A stretch of 40,458 nt of DNA from Oehlia diaphana. Its lineage: Eukaryota; Glomeromycota; Glomeromycetes; Glomerales; Glomeraceae. The notes under the pieces were generated by a model. The model did not search any database, was not told the origin of the DNA, and saw only the letters and a program-made list of their open reading frames with translations. The translations under genes and the position numbers were made by a program. Below are positions 21,776-32,350 of the stretch, piece after piece; position 1 is the first letter of the stretch, and every line of letters starts with the position of its first letter. The stretch lies in the NCBI GenBank assembly GCA_003833135.1, contig QZLH01000623.1:10960-51417 (forward strand). Direction: 5' to 3'.

Positions 21776-22772
21776 CTAATTTTTATTTAAAGCTTCAAAG
21801 ATATTATTTAAATTCAAACATTCATCCCATTCGAGAGTGTTCTCCTTTAATATAAAATTTCCCTGCTGAATTCTTATCAATTCGACAACATATGCAGCGC
21901 TTCCCAGCTCTTTCCCTATGTCATGAACTAATGACCTAATATAAGTTCCCCTTCCACATTCTACACGAATTTTGAAAGTCGGGTAAGACGCTGCAGAAGC
22001 GACCTCTAGTAAATTTTTCGCTTGTTTAATATTTTTACAATAATTCATATTTGTTGTATAAATTTCAATTTTCGGGACTTGAACTGTATGATTTGTCATA
22101 AAATTTAACAAGGATAAAGAATTGATTCTAACAGGTCGAGCTTGTAAATCTTTTGGAAGAGGCAATCCCTCGCGCGCATATTCGTGGAGACGTCGACCTT
22201 CCATTCTTAGAGCAGAATACCTTTGTTTAGAATAATAAGTCAATTGAATTCTTCATAAAAAAGAGTATTTCCAAATCCATACAAGGTTTACAAGCTTACA
22301 ATGGTGGAAATTGCATGATATCTCCCGTAAATTTAGAAATTATTTGCGAAATATGTTCTTTAGTAATGTGTTTTGTTGGCCCAGTTGCTATGATTTTACC
22401 TTCAGAATCATAGGTATCCGTAGCGAGTCCAAGTATTCCAATTGCTTCGTATGTCTTAAAATATATATATACATATATATATATGAAAATAGAACCAAAG
22501 TAAGTTGATTATCAAGAAGCGAAATCAAAAACCTTATTGCAATTAATATATTCTTGCAGTCTTTTACACCCGTCATTTACACCAATTACTAGTACTCCAC
22601 TTGCTAAAGGGTCTAAAGTTCCACCGTGGCCTAATTTTAATTTGTTTTTCGGTTGAAGCTTTTTAATCTTCTTTAATATGGTAACCGAAGATAGTCCTCT
22701 TGGTTTATTTATTGCAAAAAGGCCGTGTGGGATCATCATTGTGGAATCAAAATAGTACATGCATGCAAGCAC
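21776..22772 (-). CDS. PUS4: tRNA pseudouridine-55 synthase (Pus4/TruB family), 279 residues, 3 exons
   Basis: This family isomerises U55 of the tRNA T-loop to pseudouridine in mitochondria and nucleus. Exons (high to low) 22533-22772, 22300-22454 and 21776-22220 sum to 280 codons. The catalytic motif GHGGTLDPLASGVL carries the nucleophilic Asp at residue 54. The KPRGLSS motif lies upstream, and GRGTYIRSLVHDIGKELG towards the C terminus is the other family signature. A second start at 22739 would give MMIPHGLFAINKP and 268 residues; the longer N terminus could be a mitochondrial targeting extension. Intron 1 contains an (AT)n run. Its 5' end is only 74 bp from the divergent PEX19 start. Confidence 0.9.
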
Positions 22773-22846
22773 GTTTTATAATCACATGAATATGATACAA
22801 AAATCAATTAGGCTTCTATCAGACTTTGCGTGAAAAACTAAACGTT
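22773..22846. promoter_or_regulatory. 74-bp divergent promoter between PUS4 and PEX19
   Basis: This is the shortest intergenic gap in the block. It contains AATCACATGAAT near 22779. Both transcripts must start within it or overlap. Confidence 0.5.
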
Positions 22847-24138
22847 ATGGCTTCTGAAGATAAGAGAGTTACTGTTGACGAAGCAGACGAAACAGACGAT
22901 TTGGACGAACTCCTTGATGGTTAGTCTTTATGTTGAATACAAGCAGAACTCCATTCCGGCTTCTAAGTTAATTTTTTGAGACTATTTTATCAGAGGCACT
23001 GGACGACTATTCTTCCTCACAGTCTACGAAATTACCCCCGTCGGGCTCCTCTACAACCACGTTTCCTTCTTTGAATATATCACCTGATAAAAGCAGAGAC
23101 CAGGCTGATCTACCTTCACAGCTGGACGATGAATATGTAAAACTACTTACTGCTGATATGGAAGATTTTGTCAAAGAATTTGATGAAAGTGAATTAAGCA
23201 TAGCAATGCAAGGATTAATGAAAAATTTTGGGGAAGTGGATGAGGATAATTTAAATGGAACTGATTTTACCGGAAGATCCACCGTAGAATCCAATGGAAC
23301 CTCGTTTCAGGATAAAATTAATCAAACAATGAATAAATTACAAAATAGTTCGGAACAACTTGATGTACGAATTTTGTTAATGAACCATATTTTATTTTAA
23401 TCTTTAAATCATTCTAATTATACATTTCTATCTTATATATGAAAGGCTGAAATTATAGACGGATCGAATGACCAAATAATGGAAATGATGAAACAGATAG
23501 AAAGCATGGCTAATTTGTCTGGGTTTGCAGAGAATGATTTTGAAGAAATGTTTGGTAGTGGAGGAATGGAGAAAATGTTAGAATCTATGATGGAAGCATT
23601 AGCGACGAAAGATTACTTATATGAGCCAATGAAAGAATTCGCACAAAAGGTAAGAAATGATTTATTCAACTATTTGAAACATTAGTTATTTGTCTTGTTT
23701 TATATATTTGTTATTTTTATTTTGAAATTAACAACCTAAGATGTCTTCGCTGCATCCTTTTACTATTGTCATGGCGGTATTGATTTTGTTAAGTACCCAA
23801 AATGGCTCGAGGATAACAAAGGCAAGGTACCGCCGGAAGATTACGCGCGCTACGAAAAACAATCGGAATATATTAATAAAATCATCGAGAAATATGACGC
23901 GCCAGATTTCGACGGAAACAATGAGCAACAAAATAAAGCCATTATAAATTTAATGCAAGAGGTAATTACTTTAAAACGTAATATTTAAGAATTTACTTAT
24001 TGACTATATTAACAAATTCAAATTTAGTTGCAAGAATTTGGTCAACCACCACCAGAAATTCTAAATGAATTGGCACCGGGCATGGAACTTAATGAACAAG
24101 GAATACCATCTGATTTATCTTCTTGTAAAAACATGTAA
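22847..24138 (+). CDS. PEX19: peroxisomal membrane protein chaperone and receptor Pex19, 308 residues, 5 exons
   Basis: Pex19 binds newly made peroxisomal membrane proteins in the cytosol and delivers them to Pex3. Exons 22847-22919, 22994-23364, 23446-23649, 23794-23961 and 24028-24138 sum to 309 codons. The N terminus is disordered and acidic (DETDDLDELLDEALDDYSS), fitting the Pex3-binding region. The helical cargo-binding core includes MMKQIESMANLSGF, EKMLESMMEALATKDYLYEP and YPKWLEDNKGKVPPEDYARY, all Pex19 signatures. The protein ends in CKNM, a CaaX box that would be farnesylated, as in other Pex19 proteins. Introns are GT-AG and 66-144 nt long. Confidence 0.93.
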
Positions 24139-25118
24139 TATAAATAAAAATATATTTATAGTATATTTTAATTTTAATATAAAAATATATTTTTAAATAA
24201 AGATTAATTGTATTTAGATTTTTTAAGTCTTTGTAAATTTAATTACATATCTCTTTATTATTTGATCTATAGTAAAAAACTTAATATAAAGTGACAGAAG
24301 ACTCTCAAATTAAAGCCAAGTAATTATTTATAAGTAATTTAGTTATTTTCAAACAAAAGAAAATGAAAAAAAAATATAAAAATAAAAAAAAAAAATATAA
24401 GAAATCCAAAAATATCTAATAATATTAACATAAATTTTAATTACTTTTTTATTTTTTATAATACAAATAAAATATTTATTAAATTAGTAAAATGATATTA
24501 TATATAATATACTTAATTATTATTTATTATTTCATTATTTTTTAATACTTCTATTAATTTGTAATACTATTTTAATTTTTTATTTTATAATAATAATTCA
24601 ATTTTTTATTGTAATTTTTTATTAAATTCAAATAATATGTATTATTAAATAATTGTAATTCTATAATTTTTTTTACTAATTTTATAAAATTATATGTTGT
24701 TTGTAATTTGGATTTAACTTTTTATTTAAATATTTTAAATATTACAAATATTTAAAGTTTTTTTCATTAAAGAAATTCTAACTATTTGCATATATATTAT
24801 TAGTTTTTTTATATTTATATGTTATTGTTATTTATTTAATTGAAAAACTTTTATTTGTAATAATATATAAAGATATTTTTTTTTCTTATAATTTTTGTAA
24901 TATACAGTATATACAATATATTTATAATTTGATCTTTTTGAAAATATTTTTTTTTTGCAATATAAGAATTATATAATTTGATAAAGTCCTATTTAGTGTA
25001 ATTTAAAAAATAATTATGAAAGAAAATGGATTTAAAATTAAAACTACAAGTTATTCAATTACAATTTAAATCAATGTTAAGTTTTCATTTATAACCTATT
25101 TCTTTATTATTGCTGTAA
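24139..25118. other. 980-bp very AT-rich convergent spacer between PEX19 and MTG1
   Basis: Nearly all A and T, with homopolymers and TTTATT/AATAAA-like strings but no supported gene. A polyadenylation-like AATAAA lies soon after the PEX19 stop. Confidence 0.55.
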
Positions 25119-26660
25119 TTAATAACCTTGCCTTTTCCATCTTTCTAACCTTTTCTCTCTTTTTTTATTCCATAATAATTTTTTTTCTTGATTTTTACTC
25201 AATGAAACTTGTTTATCAGGATTATTTTCATTAACAAAATAGTTATTTAACGAATCAGCAGTTATGTCATCTAAGGTATATTTACCATATTTTCCATTTC
25301 TATATTGTTTAATAAAAAATGTTGCTGCAGTTTTTAAATCATATTCACCATATTTTTGTAATGCACCGATACGTTTTGATATTACTGGAAGTAAAAAATT
25401 TATATCATCCGTTGGTCCGGATAATTTAAAATTTTCTACATAGCTTAAATAGAAATAAATTTAGAATAAAATTTATCTTAAAGAAATAGAAGTTTAATAG
25501 ATCATTACCCAAAATTTCCAAAGTTATTTAAACGCCACAGTAAATAGTCTGCCATTACTACTTCATCTGATAAATGATCTCTTATACCTCCTATATAGAA
25601 GTGAAAATATAACATTTATGTAAACGTTTTGGTATTTTAAAGTTTATATAGTTTACCTGTTAATGCAACCTTTAAAGAACTTTCAGGATCCGGAAGGTGT
25701 GGTATCATAACACCTATATAGAATAGTTTGTTTCTCAGTTCAATATTTTACTAATTATTTTAAAAAAAATGATATTACCAGGGGTATCAACCAAATAAAC
25801 CGGAGGATCTTCTAATACTTTGATAGAAGTAACAGCAACGGATCGAGTTACTCCTGGCAAAGCACCAGTTTTTGCAGCTTTTCCTAAGAATAATTATTAA
25901 AAACAATTCTATTTAAAAACTAACTTACAATAGTGTTTTTACCTTTACGTACACCAATTCTTCTCATTGAGTTGATTAAAGAAGATTTTCCAACATTTGG
26001 CATACCAACGACCATAACTGAAATAAAAGGATATCTCGATGGATCCTGTTTATGTTTATCTTTAAATGAAAGTTACATAATTTAAAATTCTTTCTAACAT
26101 TGAATATAAAATAGGTTTTTTTTTACCTGCTGCAAAATCAATTATTTTTTTTACATTTTTATCCATATTCGCATTTGTAAATATAACATGCTGATTACGA
26201 TATTGTTTAAATGCATCAATTATTGGCTAAAAATTAAAAAAAATCAAGGAAGAGGATCAATCAGCAAGCAAACAAATTCCTACAAAAATATATTTTTTTT
26301 TAATTTACTTGTTGTACACTATCATCAGCTAAATCAGCTTTATTATAAACAATAATTCTATCTTTTCTGCCAGCAATTTGTTCAAATTTATTATTTATAG
26401 AAGATAATGGAATGTGTAAATGCATATATGCACGTGAAGTTAAGAAATTATCATTAATAAAAAGTTTAAGAAGTAATTTTTTTTATAGAAAAGGATATTC
26501 TAGCATCTCTTGCTTCAACAATTAAATCCACGTTTGATAATCTTTCAGATATAACTCTTAAACCTTTTGCCATATGACCTGGAAACCAGTTTATTATTTT
26601 ATCATATATAAATTGTGATCGAATTGAAAATATTGATGCCATTTTACAATTTAATCCCAT
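25119..26660 (-). CDS. MTG1: mitochondrial ribosome-associated GTPase 1 (Mtg1/YlqF family), 350 residues, 8 exons, first intron U12-like
   Basis: This circularly permuted GTPase assists assembly of the mitochondrial large ribosomal subunit. Exons (high to low): 26499-26660, 26309-26413, 26127-26226, 25943-26059, 25779-25883, 25657-25713, 25509-25590 and 25119-25443, totalling 351 codons. G motifs appear in permuted order: DARIP (G5) at 52-56, NKAD (G4) at 78-81, GMPNVGKS (G1) at 141-148, PGVT (G2) and DTPG (G3). WFPGHMAKG upstream is a family signature. Intron 1 (26414-26498) separates DAR from IP and has ATATCC...AC ends; the other introns are GT-AG. A second Met at 26642 would shorten the N terminus by six residues. 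Confidence 0.9.
26414..26498 (-). other. candidate U12-type AT-AC intron in MTG1
   Basis: On the transcribed strand the 85-nt interval begins ATATCCTTTT, contains TTTCTTAACTT and ends TTTACAC. It contains no AG dinucleotide, and its only GT lies in CACGTG, so a normal GT-AG intron is impossible here. Removing exactly these bases joins GATGCTAGA to ATTCCATTA, giving the conserved DARIPLSS, and keeps the full 351-codon frame. The donor and branch motifs match the minor-spliceosome consensus. The branch-to-acceptor distance, about 26 nt, is longer than usual. Confidence 0.82.
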
Positions 26661-27926
26661 GCATCACAGAGTGATATGTTTTGATTAATATTCTTTGTAA
26701 TGTTTATTTAATCACAACTAGGTAATTTAATTCAGAAAAAAGGGAACTAAAATAAGTTAAGGAGAGTTTCTAAACACAATCCATAAAAATATATAAGATA
26801 AAGTTTATGGTTTCATATTTCTTATAGTCGAAATACTTAAAGTCATGTGAAAAGTTTGTGAATAAAAAATTTTGCTGGATTTACAATTTTTAATCAACAA
26901 TCATGCGCAGTTGCACGTGATTCGGTAATTTTTTCGGACATGGCGCAGCAGATTTCCGTGTTTGTGAAATGGGAATCCCGAAAAATTTACACGTGTTGAT
27001 TTGCATTATAATTAGATTTTTCAAAAAGGCGGAAATACGATATTCTATAAAAAGACCAAATTACATTATAATGAAATATTTAATAAATATTCACAATGAA
27101 CCGCTAAATTTTCCATGATCAATACCAACTTCGTAAAAAGAGAAACTCACTGTTTCCGGTATATAAATATAGTCGCAGGATTCACCAATGTTGCAATTGC
27201 ATATAATGAACGGGCAAGAATCCCATATATGGCCCTTTGTTCAGTCATATTACTTTCCTACACCTAAACTTCCTAAATCATATATTATTACTGTTACTAT
27301 TTTTGATGAAGTTGATAAACATTATTTACCTGTGCAACTGCTACAATTGGTGGAGGGACTCAGCTTATTCCTATTTATCCAATCGCTGTGCGTTCCTAAA
27401 TTTTGTATCAACGGAAAGAAATTACTATCGCTGGTTAATCTATTTTTGAAAAGAACGATGTGCTATTTTATTGATTAATTTGTAAAAAGATTTTAAAAAT
27501 ATATTTAAACCAGTTTTTTTTAGTATGCGGCACAAAGTTTGCAATTTATTTCATTAAGTGCAAAAATTTTTTACTTCTCAATTGAAAACTAAAATTTAAA
27601 ATAATGCTTAAATTGTGTCATAGTAAAGTTATTATGAAATGGAAATCTCGTAATTGGCAAGAATAAGACGGATGATTGTTTTTTTAATTTAGTATTGTTA
27701 TACCTTCTCACTCGGAAAATTTCTTTAATCCAATGGATAGAAATGTTTTAAAATCTAATCATGATTATTACATCACTTACCCCATCATTTTTACTTCATG
27801 CCGGTATAATTCAGAATAAAATAAAAACTAAATCACAGCCTGTAACTATTAGGTATCCTGTATATTATGAAATCAGCTGTAAAATGATAAATTAAGAAAA
27901 AGTTAATCGTGCATCACGTCATAAAT
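26661..27926. other. intergenic region between MTG1 and tRNA-Asn, with an unassigned coding-like stretch
   Basis: 26661-27070 is the likely MTG1 upstream region and holds CACGTG elements near 26933 and 26992. Around 27165-27270 one plus frame reads INIVAGFTNVAIAYNERARI and on to IPYMALCSVILLSYT before a stop. At about 27332-27400 another reads CATATIGGGTQLIPIYPIAVRS and then stops. They look protein-like, but I could not join them or recognise a family. A gene relic or a short spliced gene is possible. Confidence 0.3.
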
Positions 27927-28010
27927 GCCTCCATGGCGCAACCGGCTAGCGCGTTCGGCTGTTATCCTACTGACACCGAAAGGTTCCTAGTTCGAATCTA
28001 GGTGGGGGCG
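27927..28010 (+). tRNA. tRNA-Asn (anticodon GTT) with a ~10-nt intron
   Basis: The acceptor stem pairs GCCTCCA with TGGGGGC, followed by discriminator G. The D stem is GCGC/GCGC. The anticodon stem is TTCGG/CCGAA and the T arm is CCTAG-TTCGAAT-CTAGG. The loop reads CTGTTA, placing GTT at positions 34-36. Ten bases (TCCTACTGAC) then interrupt the loop one base after the anticodon, the canonical eukaryotic tRNA intron position. The mature length would be 74 nt before CCA addition. The T-loop GTTCGAATC also serves as the internal B box for RNA polymerase III. A T-rich run, the likely terminator, follows near 28046. Confidence 0.92.
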
Positions 28011-28260
28011 TTAGTAAATAAATTACTATAAAAATATTTATACTCGTTTTTTTTGTCGTTGGGATTGTTTTATCTTCAAATGGAACGAAAAATTTTTTGG
28101 GGCTTCTTAATCTTAATAGGTTAGATTGACTAAATACTAATTTTCCAATTTTAGAATATTTAATATTTCTTGTGAAAATAATAAAAATGATTTACTCAGC
28201 GATCCTTGATTTCGATTAAATATAATAACCCTCATTCACTCTTTTGATGATGCTTTAACC
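28011..28260. other. upstream region of the four-helix membrane protein gene
   Basis: Contains the tRNA terminator T run and AT-rich sequence. No other feature is supported. Confidence 0.4.
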
Positions 28261-28922
28261 ATGGAATTAAGTAATTTTATTTTTGTATTTCCTGACTTTT
28301 TTACTATCGTTACCGTAGTAATAATTTCTCAAGGTAATAACTGTTAAAATGTTAGTCAAATTTTCTAATCTTCTATGTTAAAAAATATTATTTCCTAAAA
28401 TAGTCATTACCACGTGTTACTATGCTTACAATATCTTTGGTAGACTTCAAATGCAACTTCGTAATACCTTATTTTTAACCCCGGAAAGAAGAGAATCTTT
28501 AGCATACGATGAACCACAAACTGGACCATTGGTATTTATTATATTTCTCATATCTGCTTATACAATATCTAACTTAAACTATACTTTTTTATAAGGCGAG
28601 TATCATTACTACAATTATTCTGACTTTAATTATTCATGAAATACAATATGTTTATAAAATTGAAAATTATTCGACTGCAATTATTATAAATTTATTTTTA
28701 TGGTTTGGTAAGTAAATTTAAATTATTGATTCTCAAAATATATCATCTCATCTCATCGATATTCTCTTAATAGTTGTGAGTGCTTTATCGTTTACACGAT
28801 ACGTTTCTTATAACTTACCCATATTATTGTTCCTAATTGACACGCTACATGATTGTGTCCAATTGTTAGGAATAGCTATAACAATACAATATTTCATTAA
28901 TAAGAACTCGAAATATTTTTAA
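28261..28922 (+). CDS. small integral membrane protein of unknown function, 153 residues, 4 exons
   Basis: Exons 28261-28333, 28404-28531, 28596-28707 and 28774-28922, joined at GT-AG introns of 64-70 nt, sum to 154 codons. Four hydrophobic stretches are visible: residues about 6-30 (FIFVFPDFFTIVTVVIISQV), 68-84 (ASIITTIILTLIIHEIQ), 95-108 and 118-145. A polar, basic/acidic loop (RLQMQLRNTLFLTPERRES) lies between the first and second, suggesting a helical-bundle membrane protein. I do not recognise the family and propose no function. Regular intron spacing and the open frame across four exons support a real gene. It converges on the proteasome gene, with 76 bp between stops. Confidence 0.72.
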
Positions 28923-28998
28923 TAAAATAAGTTTTTAATAATATAATTTTTAATCAAAATATTAAGAAAATTTTCCATAAAATAAGTTCTAGGATTCT

Positions 28999-30075
28999 TT
29001 AGTCTTTTTTCAAATCAATCCTTTCAATTGTAGTGCCTTCTTGTCTAATAATAAAAATTTCAAGATAATCGCCAGTATAAATATCCCTTTCTGTTGCTGA
29101 AGTGAATGAATCCTTCGTAATACGAATTGCCGTTTCCAAAGACAAGGGAGTTTGCTGAACACCTTGTTGATTTTTTAATGCAACCTAATATATAAGATAA
29201 TAAGTTAATAACTTACAGTTTTAGCCTGGAATAATTATTTGTAAAATTCTTGCCTGGTTGTCTAAAAATGGCTGTATCAAAGCAGCAGAACTGCCACCAG
29301 CCCTACAAACTTCAGTACCCATAGATCCTACAGGATCAAAACTATATACCACGCCTCTACCTATGGATTAAAGAAGTCAATAAACAATTATAAAATAAAT
29401 TTATATTTCAATAAATTATACCTTCTTCATCAATTCCTCCTAGCAAATTGAAAGTATAATACGGAAAAAAACGTTTATAATACAAGGTATTAGAAAGCAT
29501 CTGAGCCAATGCTGGTGTTGACATTTCTTTATCGTGAGCGTGTTTATACCACTAACAAAGAGTTAATCAGTTAATCATAATTATAATTTATTGAAAAACA
29601 AAGAAACTCAATTATTTATCTTACCTCCAGTTTTTGACCCAGTCTCTTAGTCAACGCGAGTCCATCGGCAGCGAATCCATTTGTAGCTAACACCGCTTTT
29701 TCGGTTCTAATTGATAGGAAAGATCAAAATCATAAATGAAAAGAATATTTAAAAGTAAATACAATTCCTATAAATACAATTTGAAAGCTTTGGGTGAATA
29801 ACGCGAATGTATAGAATATCCAGAGCTTTTGCGAGTATCGGAAGCCATTAAACAGAAATCAGCACCAGCAATGCCTAACGAAGTACTATTTGTATTAAGT
29901 TCGTCAGTAATTTAATTTATAAAAGCGCTGCTATTTAAATTACGTAGTGTCGTTAAAAAAAAAGCAGTAACCATTACCCGCCATTGTCTGCATATGGGTA
30001 AAATCTTCGTTCTACTGGAGCTTCAACCGGCACATTAGTGAAAATATCATTATTATATAAAGTAACAGGATTCAT
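28999..30075 (-). CDS. PRE7: 20S proteasome beta-6 subunit (Pre7/PSMB1 type), 236 residues, 6 exons
   Basis: This is a non-catalytic structural subunit of the 20S core's beta ring. Exons (high to low): 29978-30075, 29778-29885, 29625-29706, 29422-29551, 29254-29360 and 28999-29184, totalling 237 codons. After a 30-residue leader ([20 protein letters not shown]), the fold starts at [19 protein letters not shown]. Lacking an exposed N-terminal Thr processing site fits an inactive beta subunit. [29 protein letters not shown] and [11 protein letters not shown] followed by [16 protein letters not shown] are beta-6 signatures. Intron 5 (29185-29253) has a GC donor (CAG/GCAAGA) rather than GT. The length matches eukaryotic beta-6 (about 240). 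Divergent from the next gene over 140 bp. Confidence 0.93.
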
Positions 30076-30215
30076 TGTAGTCCGAATTACAAGGAACAAA
30101 ACTTCCTACAAAATTTATATCACATCCTGCGTGCGGTTCGTAATCAATTTACGCATTATGGTTACACAAAAAATTTTTTATTCATACGCTTATTGTCATT
30201 ACACGTGCTTTAAAA
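30076..30215. promoter_or_regulatory. 140-bp divergent promoter between PRE7 and the 192-residue unknown
   Basis: Contains CACGTG at 30202-30207, eight bases before the plus-strand ATG. No proteasome-associated control element is recognised with confidence. Confidence 0.45.
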
Positions 30216-31043
30216 ATGTCTTCCGTATATTCTACGTATAACATTCGTTATTTACGAATTTCAGAAAAACAAGTATTACCTTTAATTATTTATCTCCGTC
30301 AAGAAAATCTTTCATGGTTTAACGATATAATATTCCAGGTATGTTTTTAAACGCACTTTAGGTTTACATTAAACGTGTTAGTTAAAATAATATATTTATA
30401 GGAAATACTATCAGCTTTGCAACGAATAATTCCTAAGAAATTTTTGGGAAAAAAGAAACATGCTAGTGATAAATCTCTTTCAGATATTTATCGTGGATGT
30501 AAGTATTTATTAAAGATTTGGCATGCTGAATATACTGAATTTGATAATTAATTTTTTAATTTTATAATTAATTTTGAAAAAAATTCACAGCAAATTTTCA
30601 ATTCGCTTATTATTTTAGACCTACTGACGTAAAACATTCAATATTAATAAAGGTATTAATACATTTATTTTCATTTTTTTCATTTTATATTTATAATACT
30701 TTATTTATGTACTTTATTGATATCAATCGATACCCATTTTAAATAGGACAACCCTATTATATTTTCTCCTTCAAATCCAAATGTGTCTTCATCACAATCA
30801 CAAACTGAACATGCCGAAATTAAAAACTCTTCAAAAGGAAACCATACCTCTCTGACAAGTGTTGAAGATGAAGTAAAACAGAGGCTTAATATTACATATC
30901 AAGGATTTAATATTTTTAGAAAAACTTTAGTGATAATTGTTGAACCACTTGACAAAATCATTGAATTTGGTGATAATATTCAAATTGCTACAGCTATGAC
31001 AATTGATAATTATTTTGGTAAAGGTGATGCAGAAAATGAATAA
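30216..31043 (+). CDS. protein of unknown function, 192 residues, 4 exons
   Basis: Exons 30216-30338, 30402-30498, 30591-30652 and 30747-31043 sum to 193 codons, with GT-AG introns of 63, 92 and 94 nt. The N-terminal half begins MSSVYSTYNIRYLRISEKQV and is folded and basic (FLGKKKHASDKSL), with an aromatic strand (FQFAYYFRPTDVKHSILIK). A Ser/Gln/Asn-rich linker at about residues 100-127 separates it from a C-terminal strand-rich segment (VKQRLNITYQGFNIFRKTLV, then IIVEPLD). The protein ends acidic (GKGDAENE). No signal peptide or membrane segment is visible. I do not recognise the family and propose no function. Confidence 0.72.
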
Positions 31044-31273
31044 AGTCAGGTTGAAATATTTATAATTATATTAGTTAATCAAAGAAAAAATTGTTGAAAT
31101 TCCAAGAAGAATTATCCTTTCAATCATTCAATAATTCAAAAAAAATGTAATTTACCTTCTTCAATTATGTAAGCAAAGATATAAGTAAGTCGAGCTATGT
31201 TTACATATATCTTCTTTTTTTTTAACCTAAATTAAATAGTTGATTCATTGGATTTTTAAATAGGGATCCGTTT

Positions 31274-32350
31274 CTAATCATGGTCTTCCTCTTCATAACC
31301 GGGGCATTCCTGATCAATTTCTTCAGCACTACCATATTCACATCCACACCAAAAGCAATAATAATACGTTTCGCGCAAATATCTAAAGATACGATCTAAT
31401 TTTTCTGAAGGCTTTAGTCATAAAATTGTAAAATTCAGTATTATATAAAGTATACTAAAATAGGACAATATATTAAATCCTAATTATTTCATACTTTAAG
31501 ATCTTCAAATTCTTGTCTCTCTTTATGAAATTGCACTTTTTCACCTTCATCGTCTTCTACTACTTGTTCTTCATCATTATTGTTATTTTTTATCTCATTA
31601 TCCGCTGTCTCCTCATGTTGCCAATAAATATTATCCTTTGTTTGGAAAGAATGTGATTAATTAGTGATGCGGCAACCCGTATAATCATCCCGTTCATACC
31701 TCATACCTCAATTCCCTGTTATAAACAAGAAACCAATTTATTACTTATATAATTAGATAATTAACAAAAATCATATTAAACAATCATACATGTTTAGTGT
31801 CCAATGTTTCACATATATTTTGCAGCTTCCTGAGCTGTCCTTCGACGCGTTTCTCAAGATTTTCTTGACGAACACGTTCACGAAACGAATCTTCTTCAAA
31901 TTTTGCCCGTTTTGCAACTTTGGCAAGTTCAGCTTGAGCCTTATGTTTTATTTCAGTGGCCATACCTAGACCGAGTTTGTCTAACAAAATAAATGTTTTC
32001 TTAATAAATTGAATATAAGTGCGTTAAAAATAACAATTTGATTTACCTTGTTTCAGTTCGAACTTTATGGGTTCCGTCCTTCCACTATTGCCCAAACCTT
32101 TACCCTGTTCGTAACCCATCTTTTTTAGTAATTTCAATCCCGGAGATTCATTTTCTTCGGTATCAATTCGTTTAGCGAGAGCTTGCTCACGATAATCGTT
32201 CTCAAGTTCACGACGAGGTTTATTATAACTTTTATTTAATAATTGTTTCCGGCGACGTCGTTCTGCATAGGTTAGAGAGTGTGAAGGTTCAGGTGGTGGT
32301 TCGGTCAGAAATTTTGATGACATATAATCGTCTGGATCTGAATCAGACAT
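31274..32350 (-). CDS. GPATCH11: G-patch domain protein GPATCH11-like, 260 residues, 5 exons including a 9-nt microexon
   Basis: G-patch proteins activate DEAH helicases, often in RNA processing. Exons (high to low): 32047-32350, 31790-31980, 31707-31715 (GGAATTGAG), 31495-31635 and 31274-31411, totalling 261 codons. The G-patch (residues about 70-115) reads LLKKMGYEQGKGLGNSGRTE followed by KLGLGMATE. A charged coiled coil (about 115-165) follows. The C-terminal DUF4187-like domain (about 216-258) carries YYYCFWCGCEYG and then EIDQECPG, with the Cys residues typical of GPATCH11. The 9-nt exon preserves frame (KH-GIE-DNIYW), whereas using the next GT would not. A 135-bp divergent promoter is shared with the splicing factor SR140. 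Confidence 0.87.

Noticed and set aside
26026..26036. A second ATATCCTTTT string, on the coding strand of MTG1
   Set aside because: It lies inside coding exon 4 (RYPFIS), with no matching branch motif or AC acceptor needed, so it is a coincidental coding occurrence.
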